A DNA stretch of 9,822 bases. Origin: Immundisolibacter sp. Lineage in GTDB: Bacteria > Pseudomonadota > Gammaproteobacteria > Immundisolibacterales > Immundisolibacteraceae. Below, in pieces: positions 5,810 through 9,822 of this stretch; the stretch's first letter is position 1, and the number at the start of each line of letters is the position of its first letter. The position numbers and the translations under genes are program-made. Below the pieces are notes generated by a model. That model was not told the DNA's origin. It did not search any database and was given only the letters and a program-made list of their open reading frames with translations. The DNA is taken from positions 1 to 9,822 of the forward strand of contig NZ_JBFIII010000101.1 in the NCBI RefSeq assembly GCF_041601295.1. The letters run 5' to 3'.

Positions 5810-6811
5810 ATGAGCCCCGACACCCCCACACAGACCCTGATCGACCCGTTCCAGCGGCGCATTGAATACGTGCGCGTGTCGGTGACGGATCGCTGCGATC
5901 TGCGCTGCAGCTATTGCATGCCCAAGGGCTTCGACGGCTTCCACGAGCCGGACGACTGGCTTACCTTCAGCGAGATCGAGCGCGTGGTCGGGGCCTTCGT
6001 GCGCCTCGGCGTGCAGCGCATCCGCCTGACCGGCGGCGAACCGCTGGTGCGCCGCGACCTGCCGGACCTGGCCAGCCGCCTGTCGGCCCTGCCCGGCCTG
6101 AGCGATCTGTCGCTGTCCACCAACGCGGTGCGCCTGGACAAGTTTGCGTCGGCGCTCAAGGCGGCCGGTGTGCGGCGCGTCAACGTAAGCCTGGACTCGC
6201 TTCGCCCGGACCGGTTTGCGGAAATCACCGGCGGCGGCAAGCTGCACAAGGTGCTGCGCGGCCTGGAGGCGGCGCGGGACGCGGGTCTGGCGCCGGTCAA
6301 GATCAACATGGTCGCCATGGGCGGCGTCAACGACGACGAAATCGAGGACATGGTCGCGTTCTGCGCCGAACGGGACTTCACCCTGCGCCTGATCGAAACC
6401 ATGCCGATGGGCGACACCGGTCGCAACGCCACCGGCCAGTACCTGAACCTGCAGACGGTGCGCGAGCGCCTGAATGAACGTTTCGACCTGATCCCGGACC
6501 TGCAACCGGGCGGCGGGCCCGCACGCTACTACCGCGTGACCGGCTCGAAAACCACCATCGGCTTCATCACGCCGATCTCGCAGCACTTTTGCGAAACCTG
6601 CAACCGCGTGCGTCTGGCCGCCGACGGCACGCTGTACCTGTGCCTGGGCCAGGACAACAGCTACGAATTGCGCCCCATGCTGCGGGCCGGCGCCAGCGAT
6701 GCCGAACTGGAAGCCGCCATTCGCAGCGCGATTGGCCTGAAGCCCGAGCGGCATGAATTCCGCGAAAAGCCGGAAAAAGTCATCCGCTTCATGTCCATGA
6801 CCGGCGGCTGA
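5810..6811 (+). CDS. moaA: GTP 3',8-cyclase (MoaA)
   Basis: MoaA is the radical-SAM enzyme that starts molybdenum cofactor synthesis: it rearranges GTP to 3',8-cH2GTP, which MoaC turns into cyclic pyranopterin monophosphate. The 333-residue product carries both iron-sulfur sites: the N-terminal CxxxCxxC at C29, C33, C36 (TDRCDLRCSYCMP) for SAM cleavage, and the C-terminal C261-x2-C264-x13-C278 for GTP binding. LTGGEPLVRRDL and VNVSLDSL are the usual SAM-contacting segments. It ends in the conserved Gly-Gly needed for activity. The N-terminal extension before the core (about 15 residues) is normal. No other molybdenum cofactor gene is nearby, so moaA is orphaned from its pathway here. It could be cotranscribed with tsaD (gap of eight bases) and/or use the promoter at 5794-5802. 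Confidence 0.97.
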   Translation: MSPDTPTQTLIDPFQRRIEYVRVSVTDRCDLRCSYCMPKGFDGFHEPDDWLTFSEIERVVGAFVRLGVQRIRLTGGEPLVRRDLPDLASRLSALPGLSDLSLSTNAVRLDKFASALKAAGVRRVNVSLDSLRPDRFAEITGGGKLHKVLRGLEAARDAGLAPVKINMVAMGGVNDDEIEDMVAFCAERDFTLRLIETMPMGDTGRNATGQYLNLQTVRERLNERFDLIPDLQPGGGPARYYRVTGSKTTIGFITPISQHFCETCNRVRLAADGTLYLCLGQDNSYELRPMLRAGASDAELEAAIRSAIGLKPERHEFREKPEKVIRFMSMTGG

Positions 6812-6826
6812 TGCCCGGTCCGGCTA

Positions 6827-6860
6827 GCGCTGAATAAATCCATCCTGGCTTTCTCAGCGC
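6827..6860. repeat. Imperfect hairpin 1 of the moaA-recQ hairpin cluster
   Basis: GCGCTGA (6827-6833) pairs with TCAGCGC (6854-6860). Inside, AAA and CCA (6836-6838, 6840-6842) pair with TGG and TTT (6846-6848, 6850-6852), leaving a TCC loop. Only two small internal interruptions break the 34-base palindrome, as if a once perfect repeat had decayed slightly. It starts 15 bases after the moaA stop codon. Confidence 0.7.
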
Positions 6861-6864
6861 CCGC

Positions 6865-6890
6865 CATCGGAAAAGCGTGGTTTTCCGATG
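6865..6890. repeat. Perfect 10-bp hairpin, possible moaA terminator
   Basis: CATCGGAAAA (6865-6874) and TTTTCCGATG (6881-6890) are exact complements around a six-base loop, GCGTGG. It lies 54 bases past the moaA stop. The strong stem could stop transcription or protect the mRNA 3' end, but no T-run follows on either strand, so it is not a textbook intrinsic terminator. Confidence 0.6.
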
Positions 6891-6926
6891 ACTCACAAAA
6901 TCAGTGGCTAACCCCCACGGATTTTG

Positions 6927-6946
6927 GCAGCGCATCCGTGCGCTGC
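6927..6946. repeat. Perfect 8-bp hairpin 2 with TCCG loop
   Basis: GCAGCGCA (6927-6934) and TGCGCTGC (6939-6946) are exact complements around the loop TCCG. A second, competing pairing exists: ACGGAT (6917-6922) with ATCCGT (6934-6939). Confidence 0.7.
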
Positions 6947-6975
6947 GGGAAACACTGAATCCCTCAGCGTTTCCC
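6947..6975. repeat. 12-bp hairpin 3 with one mismatch
   Basis: GGGAAACACTGA (6947-6958) pairs with TCAGCGTTTCCC (6964-6975) apart from one A-C mismatch, around the loop ATCCC. Its right arm is also the left arm of the next, larger hairpin, so the two structures exclude each other. It abuts hairpin 2 with no gap. Confidence 0.65.
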
Positions 6976-7010
6976 TACGCGGCGGGCCATCCCTGGCCCG
7001 CAGGAAACGC
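6967..7010. repeat. Nested hairpin 4 (outer 8 bp, inner 8 bp)
   Basis: Outer arms GCGTTTCC (6967-6974) and GGAAACGC (7003-7010) are exact complements. Inside them GCGGGCCA (6982-6989) and TGGCCCGC (6994-7001) are exact complements around the loop TCCC. The outer left arm overlaps hairpin 3, giving a choice between two folds. Confidence 0.7.
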
Positions 7011-7025
7011 CGACCACTCCGGCGT
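7007..7025 (-). terminator. Candidate recQ terminator hairpin
   Basis: On the minus strand, four bases after the recQ stop codon, ACGCCG and CGGCGT form a 6-bp GC-rich stem around a seven-base loop, followed by TTCC, which with the last stem base makes a run of three T. The short T-run makes this a weak intrinsic terminator at best. It overlaps the right arm of hairpin 4. Confidence 0.35.
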
Positions 7026-7029
7026 CTTC

Positions 7030-8838
7030 TCAGCTATTCGCCACCGTGCGCAGAACGACCAGAAAATCCGCCCCGTAACGGTCCAGCTTGGCCGCACCGA
7101 CGCCGCCGATCTGCGCCAGCTCAGCCAATGCCTGCGGCCGTTCGGCGGCCATCTGCGCCAGCGTCGCATCGTGAAAAATCACATAAGCGGGCACGTTGTG
7201 CGCCTCGGCCAGGCGCCGCCGTTCGGCCCGCAAGGCTTCGAACAGCGCCTGATCAGCCGCCGGCACCGCGGCCTGGCCACCGCCGGCGCGTTTCTGGCGA
7301 CGGCGAGCGATCGCCGTCGCCTCCTCCCGCAGAAGCAGCGCCTGCTCACCGCGCAGCACCGGGCGGGCCTGCTCGGTCAGACGCAGGCTGCCGTGACCCT
7401 CAATGTCCACACTCACATAGCCGCGCGCCACCAGTTGCCGGTAGATGGCCCGCCACTGCGCCGCCGGCCGCTCCTTGCCGCGTCCGAACACCGCCAGTGT
7501 GTCGTGGCCAAGGCTGGCGATGCGCGGATCGTCCCCACCACGCAGCACGTCGATCAGGTATCCGGCCCCAAAGCGCTGGCCGGTGCGGTAGACGCACGAC
7601 AGGGCGAGCTGGGCCGCCACGGTGGCATCGAAGGTGGCCGGCGGGGCCAGGCAGTTGTCGCAGTTGCCGCAGGGCTCGGCCATCTGTTCGCCGAAATAGT
7701 TCAGCAGCGCCTGGCGCCGGCAATCGGTGATCTCGACCAGGCCCAGCAGAGCGTCGAACTTACCCTGCTCGACCCGCCGCCGCTCCTGGGGCACATCGCT
7801 GTTGGCCAGCAGCTGTCGCACGCCGACCACATCGGCCAGGCCGTAACCCATCCAGGCGTTGGCGGGCAGACCATCGCGACCGGCGCGGCCGGTTTCCTGA
7901 TAATAACTTTCGATGTTCTTGGGCAGGCCCAGGTGCGCCACAAAACGCACGTCGGGCTTGTCGATACCCATACCAAACGCCACCGTGGCCACCATCACCA
8001 GCCCATCCTCGCGCAGGAAGCGGCGCTGGTTGGCGGCGCGCTGGTCGGCCGGCATTCCCGCGTGGTAAGCCACCGCCACCCGGCCATGCTTCTCAAGCCA
8101 GGCGGCGGTTTCTTCCACCCGGCGCCGGGTCGGGCAGTAGACAATGCCGGTGTCGGTACGGTGGCGGGCATCCAGAAAATCCAGCAGCTGGTCCCGCATT
8201 CGGTCGCCCTGCTGGATGTGGTAGCGGATGTTCGGCCGATCGAAACTGGCGGTAAATATCGCCGCGTTGTTCAAGCCCAGTCGCTTCACGATGTCGCGCT
8301 GCGTCGGGCCATCGGCGGTGGCGGTCAGCGCCAGTCGTGGCACGCCGGGATAGCGCTCGCCCAGCACCCCAAGACCGAGGTACTCGGGCCGGAAATCGTG
8401 CCCCCACTGCGATACGCAGTGCGCCTCGTCGATGGCGATCAACGCCGGATGCGCGACCTGTAGCAGCTCCAGCGTGCGCTCCCCGAGCAACCGTTCCGGC
8501 GCCATGTAGACCAGATCCAGCCGCCCGGCGATGAGATCTTTTTCGATGGCTGCCGCCGCGCCCGGCGGCAGGCCCGAGTGCAACGCAGCCGCCGCGACGC
8601 CAAGCTCCCGCAGCGCCGCCACCTGATCGTCCATCAGCGCGATCAGCGGCGACACCACCACACCGACACCGGCCCGCACCAGCGCCGGCACCTGGTAGCA
8701 CAGAGACTTGCCGCCGCCGGTCGGCATGATCACCAGCGCATCACCACCGGCCACCGCACAGTCGATGATGGCCTCCTGCTGACCCCGAAACGCGTGGTAG
8801 CCGAAGGTGGCGCGAAGAATGTCAGAGGGGCGGGGCAT
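7030..8838 (-). CDS. recQ: ATP-dependent DNA helicase RecQ
   Basis: RecQ unwinds DNA 3' to 5' and works in RecF-pathway recombination and restart of stalled forks. The 602-residue product has all family parts in order: motif 0 FRGQQEAI near 17-24, Walker A TGGGKS at 40-45, DEAH at 137-140 followed by the aromatic-rich loop CVSQWGHDFRPEY, the second RecA-like lobe ending in QETGRAGRDG, the zinc site (C373, C390, C393, C396), the winged-helix RQC region, and a C-terminal HRDC domain over about the last 75 residues. The ATG at 8838 is preferred; an in-frame TTG at 8847 would add three residues. A -10 like hexamer CATAAT lies so close upstream that the leader may be only a few bases. The gene stands alone, convergent with moaA. 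Confidence 0.97.
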   Translation of the reverse strand: MPRPSDILRATFGYHAFRGQQEAIIDCAVAGGDALVIMPTGGGKSLCYQVPALVRAGVGVVVSPLIALMDDQVAALRELGVAAAALHSGLPPGAAAAIEKDLIAGRLDLVYMAPERLLGERTLELLQVAHPALIAIDEAHCVSQWGHDFRPEYLGLGVLGERYPGVPRLALTATADGPTQRDIVKRLGLNNAAIFTASFDRPNIRYHIQQGDRMRDQLLDFLDARHRTDTGIVYCPTRRRVEETAAWLEKHGRVAVAYHAGMPADQRAANQRRFLREDGLVMVATVAFGMGIDKPDVRFVAHLGLPKNIESYYQETGRAGRDGLPANAWMGYGLADVVGVRQLLANSDVPQERRRVEQGKFDALLGLVEITDCRRQALLNYFGEQMAEPCGNCDNCLAPPATFDATVAAQLALSCVYRTGQRFGAGYLIDVLRGGDDPRIASLGHDTLAVFGRGKERPAAQWRAIYRQLVARGYVSVDIEGHGSLRLTEQARPVLRGEQALLLREEATAIARRRQKRAGGGQAAVPAADQALFEALRAERRRLAEAHNVPAYVIFHDATLAQMAAERPQALAELAQIGGVGAAKLDRYGADFLVVLRTVANS

Positions 8839-8846
8839 GGCCGCCA

Positions 8847-8852
8847 ATTATG
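8847..8852 (-). promoter_or_regulatory. Candidate -10 element for recQ
   Basis: On the minus strand CATAAT matches five of six -10 consensus positions and ends nine bases before the recQ ATG at 8838. Transcription would begin about two bases before the start codon, giving a nearly leaderless mRNA. No -35 is recognised. The alternative is that transcription starts further upstream and GGCGG just before the ATG acts as a weak ribosome site. Confidence 0.3.
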
Positions 8853-8949
8853 CGGTGACTATGATTCAGCGCGTCGAGTAGCTGCGCGCAGAGGGCATGC
8901 AGACCAAGCAACGCGCGTTCAGCGGCACCAAACGTACCGGCGCACCCCC

Positions 8950-8958
8950 TGCTAACAT
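8950..8958 (+). promoter_or_regulatory. Extended -10 element for tRNA-Leu
   Basis: TGCTAACAT (TGn plus TAACAT) lies 18 bases before the mature tRNA 5' end, which suits a short 5' leader removed by RNase P. No clear -35 hexamer is seen. Confidence 0.45.
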
Positions 8959-8976
8959 GCGATTTTCACGCCAGAC

Positions 8977-9063
8977 GCCCGGATGGCGAAACAGGTAGAC
9001 GCAAGGGACTTAAAATCCCTCGGCCTTGCGGCCGTGCCGGTTCGAGTCCGGCTCCGGGCACCA
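8977..9063 (+). tRNA. tRNA-Leu (anticodon UAA)
   Basis: A class II tRNA of 87 bases including the encoded CCA end. The acceptor arms GCCCGGA (8977-8983) and TCCGGGC (9053-9059) pair fully. The anticodon stem AGGGA/TCCCT encloses the loop CTTAAAA with the anticodon TAA at 9011-9013, reading UUA and UUG codons. The long variable arm (around GGCCTTGCGGCC) and the T loop GGTTCGAGTCC are clear. UUA is expected to be rare in so GC-rich a genome, so this tRNA may matter mainly for UUG. Confidence 0.97.
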
Positions 9064-9149
9064 TTTTGTATTGGCTACGTGACGACTGCGCGCCACACGA
9101 GTCCTTGCGATGCCACGGACACAGGCACGCCAGGTCGAGCTTGACATCC

Positions 9150-9158
9150 TGCTAAACT
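9150..9158 (+). promoter_or_regulatory. Extended -10 element for rpoZ
   Basis: TGCTAAACT (TGn plus TAAACT) would start transcription near 9165, giving a leader of about 30 nt. A perfect -35 hexamer TTGACA occurs at 9141-9146, but only six bases before this -10, so the two cannot work together in the standard way. Confidence 0.4.
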
Positions 9159-9194
9159 GTCGCCTTCGCTTCACGCACTTTCAGGTTTATGCCC

Positions 9195-9518
9195 ATGGCC
9201 CGCATTACTGTTGAAGACTGCCTTCCCAAGGCCGAAAGCCGCTTTGATCTGGTGCTGATGGCAGCCCGCCGGGCGCGTCAGTTGTCGCTCGGCCGCACAC
9301 CCTTGGTGGAGCCTGAAAACGACAAGCCAACGGTGATTGCCTTACGCGAAATTGCCGCCGGCAAGATCGACCGCAGCGTGATGGAGCCTGAAGAATTGCA
9401 CCTGTTCATGACGCCCGAGGAGTTGGCCGCGGAGCGCGACGCCAACGGCTGGGAGCAGGCAGTCGATGCGGCAGCCCGCGTCGAGGGGCCCGTGCCCGAG
9501 GCGGGCGAGGCGCCCTGA
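9195..9518 (+). CDS. rpoZ: DNA-directed RNA polymerase omega subunit
   Basis: Omega is the small subunit that clamps beta-prime and helps core assembly; in proteobacteria it also forms part of a ppGpp binding site. The 107-residue product begins MARITVEDCLPKAESRFDLVLMAARRARQL, which holds the conserved signature, and continues with DKPTVIALREIAAGKID. It is longer than E. coli omega (91 residues), with an Ala/Glu-rich acidic tail that ends in PVPEAGEAP. The ATG at 9195 matches the family start; an in-frame ATG at 9189 lies only three bases from the AGG at 9183-9185, while 9195 is nine bases away. gmk, often the preceding gene in this group, is absent; tRNA-Leu is upstream instead. It is directly followed by, and probably overlaps, spoT. 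Confidence 0.95.
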   Translation: MARITVEDCLPKAESRFDLVLMAARRARQLSLGRTPLVEPENDKPTVIALREIAAGKIDRSVMEPEELHLFMTPEELAAERDANGWEQAVDAAARVEGPVPEAGEAP

Positions 9519-9822
9519 GCGCACCCGCACAAGCGGTCCAGGCGAGCGGCTTCGAGACACTGGCCCGGCAGCTTGCCGCCTACCTGACGCCGGACGACAT
9601 TGCGGCGATACGCCGCGCCTATGCCTACGGCGAACGCGCCCATTCCGGCCAACAGCGCCAAACCGGCGAACCCTATATTGCCCACCCTTTGGCGGTCGCC
9701 ACCATCCTGGCCGACCTGCACGTGGATGCCGCGACCATGTGCGCGGCCTTGCTGCACGATGTAATCGAGGACACCACCGCCACCAGCGCCGAGGTGTCAG
9801 AGCAGTTCGGCGAGGAAGTCGC
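9515..9822 (+). CDS. spoT: SpoT/RelA-family (p)ppGpp hydrolase-synthetase, 5' part
   Basis: Reading frame 9515 onward gives FETLARQLAAYLTPDDIAAIRRAY, then GEPYIAHPLAVATILADL and ALLHDVIEDTTA, which is the N-terminal HD hydrolase domain of SpoT/Rel proteins. H57 and H81-D82 (counted from the CTG at 9515) have the same 24-residue spacing as the metal ligands of known Rel enzymes, so hydrolase activity looks intact. The synthetase and regulatory domains lie beyond the window. rpoZ-spoT is the usual gammaproteobacterial order, which favours SpoT over RelA. No ATG, GTG or TTG occurs in frame between the upstream stop (TGA at 9389) and the conserved region. The best start is CTG at 9515, which overlaps the rpoZ stop as CTGA and has GAGG four bases upstream. 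The start is therefore uncertain, but the identity is not. Confidence 0.92.
   Translation, partial: MSAPAQAVQASGFETLARQLAAYLTPDDIAAIRRAYAYGERAHSGQQRQTGEPYIAHPLAVATILADLHVDAATMCAALLHDVIEDTTATSAEVSEQFGEEV

Noticed and set aside
5681..6754. Minus-strand open frame of 357 codons opposite moaA
   Set aside because: The translation is low-complexity Ala/Gly/Gln/Arg text; the plus strand has an unambiguous MoaA.
5810..6811. Molybdenum cofactor gene cluster
   Set aside because: Only moaA is present; the neighbours are tsaD and recQ, so no cluster can be claimed.
6812..7029. CRISPR array or insertion sequence in the repeat-rich gap
   Set aside because: The repeats are palindromes of different stem sequence without regular direct repeats and spacers, and no transposase frame is present.
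6904..8463. Plus-strand open frame of 519 codons opposite recQ
   Set aside because: It has no ATG context or homology, and it begins in the hairpin cluster. The opposite strand encodes a complete RecQ with every motif.
9141..9169. Standard promoter from the perfect TTGACA at 9141-9146
   Set aside because: No -10 hexamer lies at 16-18 bases (the sequence there is GC-rich without TA start); the nearest TAAACT is only six bases away.
1..9822. Horizontally acquired defence or mobile island
   Set aside because: Nearly all genes are core functions, with a similar GC-rich character throughout. tRNA-Leu has no integrase next to it and no repeated 3' tRNA fragment was noticed.

Overview
The window is GC-rich chromosomal DNA that is almost fully packed with genes. 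Its gene set points to a proteobacterium, most likely a gammaproteobacterium: TtcA, FolE2, the S21-YqeY pair divergent from TsaD, a periplasmic retropepsin-like protein, RecQ with an HRDC domain, and omega followed directly by SpoT. The ring-hydroxylating oxygenase at the left edge suggests a capacity to degrade aromatic compounds. I see no integrase, transposase, phage gene, CRISPR array or toxin-antitoxin pair, so most of the window is ordinary core genome.

Layout. 1-676 is the 3' part of a Rieske-type ring-hydroxylating dioxygenase large subunit. It converges on ttcA (706-1521, minus; tRNA 2-thiocytidine synthesis). ttcA diverges from a small VOC/glyoxalase-fold gene (1625-1978) across a short region with a perfect inverted repeat. 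A 457-base stretch with no convincing gene precedes folE2 (2436-3242; GTP cyclohydrolase IB). folE2 converges on a minus-strand group rpsU-yqeY-retropepsin (4624 down to 3255). rpsU diverges from tsaD (4767-5801; t6A tRNA modification) through overlapping promoters. moaA (5810-6811; molybdopterin synthesis) follows tsaD by 8 bases. moaA and recQ (7030-8838, minus) converge on a region of about 200 bases filled with nested hairpins. Finally come tRNA-Leu(UAA) (8977-9063), rpoZ (9195-9518) and the 5' part of spoT (from about 9515, running off the window).

How the genes relate. Much of the content concerns translation and its control: S21, TtcA and TsaD tRNA modifications, tRNA-Leu, and omega with SpoT for RNA polymerase and (p)ppGpp signalling. 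FolE2 and MoaA both start pterin-related cofactor pathways from GTP, but they are not in one operon here.

The least explained items are the hairpin cluster between moaA and recQ, where four hairpins share a TCC apical loop; the apparent CTG start of spoT; a possible leaderless moaA transcript; and two divergent promoter regions with symmetric or overlapping -10 elements. I found no clear new multi-gene system.
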